From: Cellulosilyticum lentocellum DSM 5427
GTDB taxonomy: Bacteria > Bacillota > Clostridia > Lachnospirales > Cellulosilyticaceae
Assembly (NCBI RefSeq): GCF_000178835.2
Contig: NC_015275.1
Location: 2,563,001-2,627,000 of the forward strand
Direction of reading: 5' to 3'
DNA: 64,000 bases
Shown here: piece after piece, positions 56,448-64,000 of the stretch
Numbering within the stretch: position 1 is the stretch's first letter
How the letters are laid out: the number at the start of each line of letters is the position of its first letter
Translations under genes and position numbers: made by a program
The notes under the pieces: generated by a model
The model's input: the letters and a program-made list of their open reading frames with translations, nothing else
Databases searched by the model: none
Told to the model about the DNA's origin: nothing

Positions 56448-57242
56448 TTAAGCAGTAAACCACGTTCCTATGGCTTCACCACGTAGTATCTCTCTTAAGA
56501 TTTCTATTTCTTCACCAGAAGCCACAATCGTTTCAGTACCACAAGCCTTCGCTATTTCAGCTGCTATAATTTTAGTAATCATGCCACCTGTTCCTAGATG
56601 AGAACCTGAACCTCCAGCCAATGCTTTGACATCCTCAGTAATATCATCCACCTGTGGAATAAGCGTAGCCTCTGCATCCTCTTTAGGATTAGCAGTATAT
56701 AGTCCCTCAATATCTGTAAGTAAAATTAAAAGGTCCGCATGAATGAGCTCTGCAACTGTAGCTGATAAGGTATCATTATCTCCAAAACGATAACCTTCAA
56801 TTTGAGCTGTAGATATACAGTCATTTTCATTAATAATAGGGATGACACCTAAATCCAATAACGTTTCAAATGTATTTTTAGCATTGTTACTTTTAATAGG
56901 GTCTTCAATAACATCTTTTGTCAGTAGTATTTGTGCAATGACTTGATTATATTCATCAAAGAACTTTTGATACATTTTCATCAAGATAGCTTGTCCAATG
57001 GCTGCTGTAGCTTGTTTTAAAGGTAAGTCTTCTGGTCTTTTATTGCGACCAATACGCTGCATTCCAGCGCCAATAGCTCCTGAAGAAACTAAAACGATTT
57101 CTTTTCCGGAGTTATTTAAATCTGTTAAAACACGTGCTAGCTTTTCCATTTTATCTAAGTTAACTTTCCCATTTTCATGGGTTAAAGACGATGTACCTAT
57201 TTTAATAATTATACGTTTTGCAGCTTTTACACTTGCTCTCAT
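56448..57242 (-). CDS. proB: Glutamate 5-kinase
   Basis: 264 residues, the short form with only the amino-acid-kinase domain and no C-terminal PUA domain. Motifs: IIIKIGTSSLTHE (near 11-23), VSSGAIGAGMQRIG (near 53), NENDCIS (near 139), FGDNDTLSATVA (near 153) and LGTGGMITKI (near 215). Catalyses the first step of proline synthesis; proA is not in the window. Followed by the DUF896 gene. Confidence 0.95.
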   Translation of the reverse strand: MRASVKAAKRIIIKIGTSSLTHENGKVNLDKMEKLARVLTDLNNSGKEIVLVSSGAIGAGMQRIGRNKRPEDLPLKQATAAIGQAILMKMYQKFFDEYNQVIAQILLTKDVIEDPIKSNNAKNTFETLLDLGVIPIINENDCISTAQIEGYRFGDNDTLSATVAELIHADLLILLTDIEGLYTANPKEDAEATLIPQVDDITEDVKALAGGSGSHLGTGGMITKIIAAEIAKACGTETIVASGEEIEILREILRGEAIGTWFTA

Positions 57243-57297
57243 TCAATTCCCCTCATTTCATCTTCATGAATAACTTTATCTATTAATGATAGATTTT

Positions 57298-59442
57298 CTA
57301 TTTGTTCTCTAGTGATTTAGCAGTTGCTGGCAATTCTTTTGCTAATCGCGCTATCATTTCTTCTGTGAGTTCACTTGCTTTTACAAGTTTCTTCATACCA
57401 ATCTTCTTAGTAATGCTTAAGGCTTGAACACCATTAGCATCACGTTTTTGTTTTTCTTCTAAAAGTACTACAGGTACAACGCCTACTTTATCATCTTCTC
57501 TTGTTAAAAGAAGTATGTCTTCTTCTTCCACAAAAGCAATGCCCACGCAAGGTGATTTACCATAAAAAGCTTTGATGAGTTTTTTACGATTCGTCTTGGT
57601 TTCATAGGCAGCTACCGGTACTTTAGCTACTTTACCTGTACTAAATCCAAAAGCTATATAGCCCGTGTAATCTGTTGTACTGTGAATCGCTAAAATTTGT
57701 TCACCCTCTTCAAGATCCAATAAATTAGGTAAGTACACGCCAAATTGGCTAGCTTTTGTATCTTCTATTTCGTGGAGCTTTAATTTATAAACATTACTTT
57801 TATTGGTAAAGAGTAAGAGATCACTACGATTACTCGCCTCTATTTCTTGAATAATCGTATCATCTTCTTTTAGCTTTTGTTCACCACTACTTCTTAAAGA
57901 AACTAGTGTGATTTTCTTTAAGTATTGATGATCTGTAAAAAATAGCTTCACATTATAATCTTCAATAAGCTCTTCATGCTTCACTTTCACAACTTCTGTA
58001 TGCTTAATCACTTCTGTTTGGCGTTCAGTTCCAAATTTCTTTTGAATGACCTTAAGTTCATCACTAATCACTTTTTTAACTTTTTTTGGGTTTTCAATAA
58101 TATCTTTTAACTCAGCGATTTTCTTTTCTAACTCATCTAATTCCTTTAAGGTTTCTAGAATATACTGTTTATTTAAATGACGTAATTTGATCTCTGCTAC
58201 GTAATCAGCCTGCATTTCACTAATTTCAAAATGCGCCATTAAGCGTGGTACAACATCTTTTTCTTTTTCTGTATGGCGAACAATCTCAATAGCTTTATCA
58301 ATATCTAAAAGAATTTGCTTAAGACCTATTAAAAGATGATAACGCTTCTCCATTTTTTCAATAGCAAAACGATACTTACGTACAACACATTGTTGTCTAA
58401 ATTCGCACCACTCTTTAATAATTTCCTTAAAGCCTAATACTTTAGGCATCCCATTAATCAATAAGTTAAAATTACAGCTAAAGCTATCTTCTAGTGGCGT
58501 TGACTTAAAGAGCTTTTGCATCAACATTTCAGGATCTGTACTACGCTTTAAATCAATCGTTAATTTTAGCCCAGATAAATCCGTCTCATCTCTTACATCA
58601 GTGATTTCTTTAATTTTCCCAGCTTTAACGAGTTCTTCAATTTTATCAATGATTGCTTCTACTGTTGTGGTATAAGGAATCTCTATAATCTCAATACAAT
58701 TTTCTTTTTTAATATAATGATATTTAGCACGTACCTTAAAGCTTCCCTTACCGGTTTCTAGTACCTCTCTCATTTCAGTTTCATCTAAAATAATCTGTCC
58801 ACCTGTGGGAAAATCAGGTGCTATAATATGTTCAAGTACATCAGCATCTTCATTTTTAAGGTAAGCAATCGTTGCATTACAGACTTCTTTTAAATTAAAA
58901 GAACAAAAGTTACTAGCCATTCCAACAGCTATCCCTTGATTAGGATTCACTAAAATGTTAGGAAAACGTGTTGGAAGTAGAACAGGCTCTTTCAATGTTC
59001 CATCATAGTTATCTACGAAGTCTACTGCATCCTCTTCAATGTCATTAAACACCTCTGTACAAATCTCACTGAGTTTAGCTTCAGTATAACGGGCTGCAGC
59101 ATAAGCCATATCTCTAGAGTAAACTTTACCAAAGTTACCTTTAGAGTCTACAAAAGGTGTTATTAAAGCACTGTAGCCTTTTGTTAAACGTACCATAGTT
59201 TCATAAATAGCCCCATCACCGTGAGGATTGAGCTTCATCGTTTGTCCTACAATATTAGCTGATTTCGTACGTAAGCCTTTTATTAAATTCATTTTATACA
59301 TCGTATAAAGTAATTTACGATGGGAAGGCTTAAAGCCATCGATTTCTGGTAATGCCCTAGACACGATAACACTCATGGCATAAGGCATATAATTACTTTC
59401 TAATGTTTCCGTGATATTTTGCTTGATAACAAATTGGTCCAC
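57298..59442 (-). CDS. Type IIA topoisomerase subunit A (ParC/GyrA-like)
   Basis: 714 residues, shorter than GyrA. The breakage-reunion domain has the catalytic Tyr in YAAARYTEAKL (near residue 120), the coiled coil spans about 340-480, and a shortened C-terminal beta domain follows. GTG start (59442) has GGATGACG upstream. Paired with the B subunit, 18 bp apart. The pair resembles the second type IIA enzyme (topoisomerase IV-like) found in many Clostridia besides gyrase. Not called parC outright because gyrase cannot be compared here. Confidence 0.9.
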   Translation of the reverse strand: MDQFVIKQNITETLESNYMPYAMSVIVSRALPEIDGFKPSHRKLLYTMYKMNLIKGLRTKSANIVGQTMKLNPHGDGAIYETMVRLTKGYSALITPFVDSKGNFGKVYSRDMAYAAARYTEAKLSEICTEVFNDIEEDAVDFVDNYDGTLKEPVLLPTRFPNILVNPNQGIAVGMASNFCSFNLKEVCNATIAYLKNEDADVLEHIIAPDFPTGGQIILDETEMREVLETGKGSFKVRAKYHYIKKENCIEIIEIPYTTTVEAIIDKIEELVKAGKIKEITDVRDETDLSGLKLTIDLKRSTDPEMLMQKLFKSTPLEDSFSCNFNLLINGMPKVLGFKEIIKEWCEFRQQCVVRKYRFAIEKMEKRYHLLIGLKQILLDIDKAIEIVRHTEKEKDVVPRLMAHFEISEMQADYVAEIKLRHLNKQYILETLKELDELEKKIAELKDIIENPKKVKKVISDELKVIQKKFGTERQTEVIKHTEVVKVKHEELIEDYNVKLFFTDHQYLKKITLVSLRSSGEQKLKEDDTIIQEIEASNRSDLLLFTNKSNVYKLKLHEIEDTKASQFGVYLPNLLDLEEGEQILAIHSTTDYTGYIAFGFSTGKVAKVPVAAYETKTNRKKLIKAFYGKSPCVGIAFVEEEDILLLTREDDKVGVVPVVLLEEKQKRDANGVQALSITKKIGMKKLVKASELTEEMIARLAKELPATAKSLENK

Positions 59443-59460
59443 TACGCGTCATCCTTTCTT

Positions 59461-61428
59461 TTAACTCATATCCGCTAAGTCTAAATAGCGATAACCTTCA
59501 TCTGCTATAAACTGCTTACGTCCTTTTAAATCATCTCCCAAAAGGACATCAAACATCGTTTGAGTGTCTTCCATATTGTCTGGCATGACTTGGATTAAAC
59601 GACGACTTTCAGGACACATGGTTGTTTCCCACATCATATCAGGATCATTTTCACCTAGTCCTTTGGAACGTTGAATGGTATATTTCGTTTTAATCTTGCT
59701 TAGAATTTCTGTTTTTTCATATTCTGAATAAGCAAAATAAACTTTATCCTTCGTATTAATTTCATAAAGTGGTGTTTCTGCAATAAAAACACGTCCTTCT
59801 TTAATTAAAGTAGGTACTAAAGCATAGAGCATCGTTAAAATCAAGGTACGAATTTGATAACCGTCTACATCGGCATCTGTACAAATAATGACTTTATTCC
59901 AACGTAAATTATCAAGCTCAAAGGTATGAAGGTCTTTATTGTGTTTAGAAGTAATTTCAATACCACAGCCTAAAACCTTCAATAAATCTATGATAATATC
60001 ACTTTTAAAAATCTTATCATAATCTGCTTTTAAGCAGTTAAGAATTTTCCCTCTTACTGGCATAATACCTTGGAACTCTGAATCTCTTCCTAACTTACAA
60101 GAACCTAAAGCCGAATCCCCTTCTACAATATAAAGTTCTCGTCTTGTTACATCTTTTGTACGACAATCCACGAACTTTTTAATACGATTACCTATATCGA
60201 TACTACCACTTAACTGTTTACGCACATTAATACGTGTACGTTCAGCTTTTTCACGGCTACGTTTATTCACAAGTACTTGCTTGGCAATAAGCATAGCGGC
60301 ATCTTTATTCTCAATGAAATAAATATAAAGGAATTCCTTTAAGTATTCCTGAATGGCTTCTTGTATAAATTTATTAGTAATTGCTTTTTTCGTTTGATTT
60401 TCATAGCTAGTTACCGTTGAGAATGAATTAGAGATCAATATAAGGCTATCTTGTATATCTACAAAAGTAATTTTCTTTTCATCTTTATTATAAAGATTTT
60501 CGTTTTTAAGATATTGATCAATGGCATAAACAAAAGCATTCTTAATCGCCTTATCTGGTGAACCACCGTACTCTAAATAACTTGAGTTATGATAGTACTC
60601 AAGCATATTTTTCTCGTTACAAAAACAAAAAGCAACTTGGAACTTTAATTTATATTCAGGTCTATCTTCACGGTCTTTTCCCTTTGTTTCTTGCTCTGTA
60701 AAAACCACGTCTGTAAAATTCTTCTCTTCAGCAACTTCTTTTGCATAGCCTAAGATACCATCTTCATAAAGGTAGACATGTTTTTCATTACTTATTTCAT
60801 CTGTAAAAATGAATTCCAGATTTTTATTAACAACTGCTTGTCTTTTTAAGACATCATAAAAATACTCAGAAGAAACATTCACATCTGTAAAAACATCGTG
60901 ATCAGGTTTCCAATGAATTTTACTACCCGTTTGCTTATACTCTGCTTTTGTTTTTCTAAGTCCCCCAATATTTTCACCTTTTTCAAAGTGAAGATTATAA
61001 ATATAACCGTCGCGTTTCACTTCTACATCCATGAATTCCGAACTATACTGTGTTGCACAACTACCAAGTCCGTTAAGACCTAAACTAAATTCATAGTTGT
61101 CGCCTTCATTATTATTATATTTTCCCCCTGCATAAAGCTCGCAAAAAACAAGTTCCCAGTTATAACGTGCTTCTGCTTCATTATAATCAACAGGAATACC
61201 TCTACCAAAATCCTCAATTGTGATAGAATGATCAGCGTGCAAGGTCACCTTAATAGTATGTCCATAGCCTTCTTTAAATTCATCGATAGAGTTTGCTAGA
61301 ATCTCAAATACAGAATGTTGACACCCCTCTATACCATCTGAACCAAAAATAACACCCGGACGTAATCTAACACGATCTGCACCTTTAAGTGCAGATATGC
61401 TTTGGTTATCATATGTTTTTTCTCTCAT
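59461..61428 (-). CDS. Type IIA topoisomerase subunit B (ParE/GyrB-like)
   Basis: 655 residues. GHKL ATPase with ILANSIDEF, EDFGRGIPV, and GLNGLGS; transducer domain; TOPRIM with YIVEGDSALGSCKLG and CTDADVDGYQIR. Start ATG 61428 is chosen because AGGTGATT lies 4 bp ahead and the GTG at 61437 is within it. The divergence from usual GyrB motifs fits a second type IIA enzyme. Confidence 0.9.
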   Translation of the reverse strand: MREKTYDNQSISALKGADRVRLRPGVIFGSDGIEGCQHSVFEILANSIDEFKEGYGHTIKVTLHADHSITIEDFGRGIPVDYNEAEARYNWELVFCELYAGGKYNNNEGDNYEFSLGLNGLGSCATQYSSEFMDVEVKRDGYIYNLHFEKGENIGGLRKTKAEYKQTGSKIHWKPDHDVFTDVNVSSEYFYDVLKRQAVVNKNLEFIFTDEISNEKHVYLYEDGILGYAKEVAEEKNFTDVVFTEQETKGKDREDRPEYKLKFQVAFCFCNEKNMLEYYHNSSYLEYGGSPDKAIKNAFVYAIDQYLKNENLYNKDEKKITFVDIQDSLILISNSFSTVTSYENQTKKAITNKFIQEAIQEYLKEFLYIYFIENKDAAMLIAKQVLVNKRSREKAERTRINVRKQLSGSIDIGNRIKKFVDCRTKDVTRRELYIVEGDSALGSCKLGRDSEFQGIMPVRGKILNCLKADYDKIFKSDIIIDLLKVLGCGIEITSKHNKDLHTFELDNLRWNKVIICTDADVDGYQIRTLILTMLYALVPTLIKEGRVFIAETPLYEINTKDKVYFAYSEYEKTEILSKIKTKYTIQRSKGLGENDPDMMWETTMCPESRRLIQVMPDNMEDTQTMFDVLLGDDLKGRKQFIADEGYRYLDLADMS

Positions 61429-61533
61429 TTTAATCACCTATATACATAATCTCATCTTATAACTGTAAATAAAAGCTGACCTATTGTCAAGATTTAAATA
61501 ATACCCTACTCTTTGAGTGTACTCTGAAATCAT

Positions 61534-62178
61534 TTATTTTAGCTCACGTACTTCAGCTAATGAAAGTACTTGTGGCTCTCCATAATATTTTCCAAAGGTA
61601 TTCACTTCTATACGACTTACTTGGAGTCCTTCTTCTCGTTGCATCGACTCATTTGGTGCCATTTTACTCATTTCTTTTAAGCAGTCTAATCCTTCAATGA
61701 CTTTCCCAAAGGCTGCATAAGTCCCTTCTAAATCCTTTCTAGGACTTAATAAAATAAAAAATTGCGACCCTTCCGTATTATACTTTTGTCCGCGGGACAT
61801 ACAAACAACGCCTTCTTCTAAAGGCACATCATTCTTATAACCATTGTCACTACATTCACTTCGAATAAAATAACCCGGAAATCCTGTCCCATCCCCTATT
61901 TTATCACCTGTTTGCAGTAAATAATCTGGTAAAATTTTATTGAACGTTAAGTCACTATAATAATTTCCTTTTACAAGTGCAATAAAGTTATTAACTGTAT
62001 TAGGCGCTTCTTCAGGATAAAGTTCTACTTTAAATTGTTGTCCATTGCCTAATGTCACTGTTGCTATCGGGTGAAGCGTTATCCTTGCCTCTCTTTGGTC
62101 CTTACTGCTTCCTTGAAGCCCATAAAAAAATCCACCTGCAACCACTATACCTATCAAAAATAAAATCACCTTTTTCAT
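61534..62178 (-). CDS. Membrane-anchored cyclophilin-type peptidyl-prolyl isomerase
   Basis: 214 residues. An uncleaved-looking N-terminal hydrophobic segment (about 3-20) with no lipobox, then a cyclophilin domain (VELYPEEAPNTVNNFIALVKGNYYSDLTFNKIL, with EGSQFFILLS). The catalytic Arg of the canonical FHRxI motif is replaced (FNKILPDY), so activity may be low. Probably acts outside the membrane. Paralogue of the cytoplasmic cyclophilin at 62854. Confidence 0.88.
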   Translation of the reverse strand: MKKVILFLIGIVVAGGFFYGLQGSSKDQREARITLHPIATVTLGNGQQFKVELYPEEAPNTVNNFIALVKGNYYSDLTFNKILPDYLLQTGDKIGDGTGFPGYFIRSECSDNGYKNDVPLEEGVVCMSRGQKYNTEGSQFFILLSPRKDLEGTYAAFGKVIEGLDCLKEMSKMAPNESMQREEGLQVSRIEVNTFGKYYGEPQVLSLAEVRELK

Positions 62179-62353
62179 TGGTTCACTTCCTTATTTTATT
62201 TTTTATAAGTATGTATGTTTTCTTCCTTTTTTATGCTATTATTCAAGACTTAAACGATCTTAGAGATGTTGCAGGTCATTATGTCCCTAACGAAAACATG
62301 ATGTGAACTTCATTATTTCTCCCTCTCACTATCCATTAGGAAATAGCAATAAA

Positions 62354-62375
62354 AAACAGGGCCAGCGCCCTGTTT
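62354..62375 (-). terminator. Terminator of the DUF1292 gene
   Basis: AAACAGGGC pairs with GCCCTGTTT around a 4-nt loop; minus-strand T run follows. Confidence 0.8.
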
Positions 62376-62376
62376 C

Positions 62377-62745
62377 TTATTCTTCTTCGTCATCAAATGG
62401 TCCGAAGAATTCTTCATCAAATACTGATGCTACTTTATCCCATTCTTCATCTGTTTCAATATCATCAAGTTGAACATCGTCTCCATCTTCTGAAAAACGA
62501 TAGAAAAGAACTTCTGCTTCATCCGCATTTTCTACTTCTTCTTTTGGTGCAAGGGCAATATATTCTCTACCGTCACATTCAAAAATACTAAGTACACTGC
62601 AAGCTACTTCTTGATCTTCGTCTTCAAAAGTAACATAGATGAGTGTTTCTTCTTCATCATGATCGTGACCACAGCCACATCCGCTTGTATTTTCCTCTTC
62701 ATGTCCGCAGCCACAGCCACATCCACAGTTTTTGTTATCTTCCAT
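62377..62745 (-). CDS. DUF1292 protein with Cys/Gly/His-rich N-terminus
   Basis: 122 residues. The C-terminal 85 residues are a normal DUF1292 domain (TLIYVTFEDEDQEVACSVLSIFE, YIALAPKEE, FYRFSEDGDDVQLDDIE). The N-terminal 32 residues contain repeated Cys-Gly pairs (NCGCGCGCGHEEE, SGCGCGHDHDEE) with six Cys-Gly and several Cys-Gly-His steps, which would bind soft metals. DUF1292 is usually about 90 residues, so the head is an extension. Function unknown. Own promoter and terminator. Confidence 0.88.
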   Translation of the reverse strand: MEDNKNCGCGCGCGHEEENTSGCGCGHDHDEEETLIYVTFEDEDQEVACSVLSIFECDGREYIALAPKEEVENADEAEVLFYRFSEDGDDVQLDDIETDEEWDKVASVFDEEFFGPFDDEEE

Positions 62746-62853
62746 TTTATAGTTCCTCCTTAGGAATAATTACTTGTTTTATTATAGCATAGCCATCAAA
62801 TATTTACCAACAACTCTTTTTCATTGTGTCCATTTATTTGGCTTCTATTCTTT

Positions 62854-63378
62854 TTAAAGCCTGTTAGGTGCCTCGTAAGTTTCACCTTTTGTATCCACTG
62901 TTACTGTTTTCATTCTTACTGGTACAACAGGTCTATCACTAAAGTCTGTACCAACATTAGCGATATAATCTACTGTATCCATTCCTTCAGTCACTTTACC
63001 AAATGCAGCATATTGTCCATCTAAATGAGGTGCATCTGCATGCATAATAAAGAATTGTGACCCAGCTGAATCTGGCATCATACTACGCGCCATAGAAAGT
63101 ACACCACGTGCATGTTTTAAATCATTTTTCACACCATTTTGTGCGAATTCACCTTTAATACGGTAACCAGGTCCACCTGTACCTGTTCCTTCAGGACATC
63201 CACCTTGAATCATAAATCCTGGGATAATACGGTGGAATGTTAGGCCATTGTAAAAACCTTTTTCTACAAGAGAAATAAAGTTTTTAACAGACTCTGGTGC
63301 TACCTCTGGGTAAAGTTCTAAGATGATTTGACTATCATCATCCATAGTAATCGTTACGATTGGATTTTTATTTTCCAT
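62854..63378 (-). CDS. Cyclophilin-type peptidyl-prolyl cis-trans isomerase
   Basis: 174 residues, cytoplasmic, with canonical FHRIIPGFMIQGG catalytic region (Arg near residue 51), SAGSQFFIMHADAPHLDGQYAAFGKVTEGMD. Accelerates proline isomerisation in protein folding. Complete active site, unlike the upstream-lying paralogue at 61534. Follows the aminopeptidase gene by 12 bp. Confidence 0.95.
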   Translation of the reverse strand: MENKNPIVTITMDDDSQIILELYPEVAPESVKNFISLVEKGFYNGLTFHRIIPGFMIQGGCPEGTGTGGPGYRIKGEFAQNGVKNDLKHARGVLSMARSMMPDSAGSQFFIMHADAPHLDGQYAAFGKVTEGMDTVDYIANVGTDFSDRPVVPVRMKTVTVDTKGETYEAPNRL

Positions 63379-63390
63379 CTTCTATCTCCT

Positions 63391-64000
63391 TTATGCATTT
63401 TTAAGGAAAGCTACATAAGCTTTTCTCATTTCATATAAATCGGCTTTACTTGTAATTTCCCATGGTGCATGCATACTGTGAACTGGTACACCACAATCAA
63501 TCACATCCATACCATAATGAGCAAGGATATAGGCGATTGTACCACCACCACCAAGGTCAATACGACCAAGTTCTGCTGTTTGCCAACTTACTTGGTTTTC
63601 TTCCATTATACGGCGTAGCTCTGCTACAAACTCTGCATTAGCTTCGTTAGAACCTGATTTTCCTCTTGAACCTGTATATTTCATGAAAACAACACCTTTA
63701 CCAAAGTAGGCAGCATTATTTTTTTCTAATACACTTGCATAGTTAGGATCATAACCTGCTGTCACGTCAGAAGAAAGCATTTTTGAACTCGCTAATGTTC
63801 TCTTTAAAAGTAAACTAGAGTATTCACCGGTTAAATTAAGTAGTTCTGCTACCATATTTTCAAAGAAGTGAGATTGCATACCTGAGGCACCTACACTACC
63901 AATTTCTTCTTTATCTACAAGAACAGTAGCTGTTGTTTTCACAGGTTTTTCTACTTCTAGTTGTGCTTCAAAAGAAGCATAACCACAAACACGGTCATCT
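63391..64000 (-). CDS. M18-family aminopeptidase, C-terminal part
   Basis: Minus-strand frame open to the right window edge, so the N-terminus is missing; about 203 residues are present. The metal-binding DDRVCGY (near the edge) and DKEEIGSVGASGMQ, with the Glu-Glu catalytic pair, are typical of the M18 aspartyl/leucyl aminopeptidase family, as are GGGGTIAYILAHYGMDVIDCGVP and the final MHAPWEITSKADLYEMRKAYVAFL. Zinc enzyme, cytoplasmic dodecamer in relatives. Confidence 0.93.
   Translation of the reverse strand, partial: DDRVCGYASFEAQLEVEKPVKTTATVLVDKEEIGSVGASGMQSHFFENMVAELLNLTGEYSSLLLKRTLASSKMLSSDVTAGYDPNYASVLEKNNAAYFGKGVVFMKYTGSRGKSGSNEANAEFVAELRRIMEENQVSWQTAELGRIDLGGGGTIAYILAHYGMDVIDCGVPVHSMHAPWEITSKADLYEMRKAYVAFLKNA

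Noticed and set aside
62211-62306. 31-codon plus-strand frame between the cyclophilin and DUF1292 genes
   Set aside because: The tail looks protein-like, but there is no ribosome site and it overlaps the expected promoter of the minus-strand cyclophilin.
1-64000. CRISPR array
   Set aside because: No regularly spaced short repeats were noticed; the only array-like signal is the MraZ box set with 10-bp period.

Overview
The window looks like chromosome from a low-GC, spore-forming member of the Clostridia, probably Lachnospirales; the genus is not certain. Evidence for this: Firmicutes-type gene content (mraZ-rsmH-ftsL-PBP, dnaG-rpoD, trmK, ppdK, T-box glyQS, zapA-U32 peptidase), sporulation markers (YtfJ/GerW, a Spo0E-like small protein) and strongly AT-rich intergenic DNA. 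Most genes lie on the minus strand.

Layout. 1-3.4 kb: start of the division/cell-wall cluster, transcribed leftwards from an MraZ-box promoter (mraZ, rsmH, ftsL, class B PBP cut by the window edge). 3.4-9.2 kb: Spo0E-like protein, lgt, a 52-aa membrane peptide, ychF, ytfJ/ytfI-like pair, MscS channel. 9.2-20.9 kb: FHA protein with a MinD-like ATPase, rnpB RNA, nucleoside kinase, rpoD-dnaG and trmK-nif3, dGTPase-like HD protein, lipase. 21.06-22.9 kb: an IS1182-type insertion sequence next to ppdK. 23-29.2 kb: ppdK, T-box-controlled glyQS, ECF-type sigma factor with its zinc-finger anti-sigma factor.

29.34-43.11 kb is a 13.7-kb integrated element in a tRNA-Leu(CAA) gene, bounded by 80-bp perfect direct repeats of the tRNA. 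A tyrosine integrase sits beside the rebuilt tRNA. The cargo looks like a defence island: an ApeA-type HEPN gene split by an IS630-type element, an unrecognised 205-aa gene, abiH, a DExH helicase-like gene with an early frameshift, a serine resolvase with a likely res site, an Mrr-like nuclease and a DUF262/DUF1524 (GmrSD-like) protein. No structural phage genes, relaxase or CRISPR array were seen.

43.1-44.4 kb: the old 3' flank of the tRNA, with a terminator hairpin that contains the exact inverse of the tRNA anticodon arm, a 52-aa membrane peptide, and a roughly 0.4-kb apparently structured non-coding RNA that I cannot assign. 44.4-64 kb returns to ordinary chromosome: VOC protein, BBE-like flavoenzyme, secreted copper-amine-oxidase-N-domain protein, RodA/FtsW-PBP pair, U32 peptidase, zapA, ruvAB, proB, a topoisomerase-IV-like pair, two cyclophilins, a DUF1292 protein with a Cys/Gly/His-rich head, and a partial M18 aminopeptidase.

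The most unusual material is the tRNA-Leu element and its downstream flank. Family names are by recognition of motifs and not by database search.
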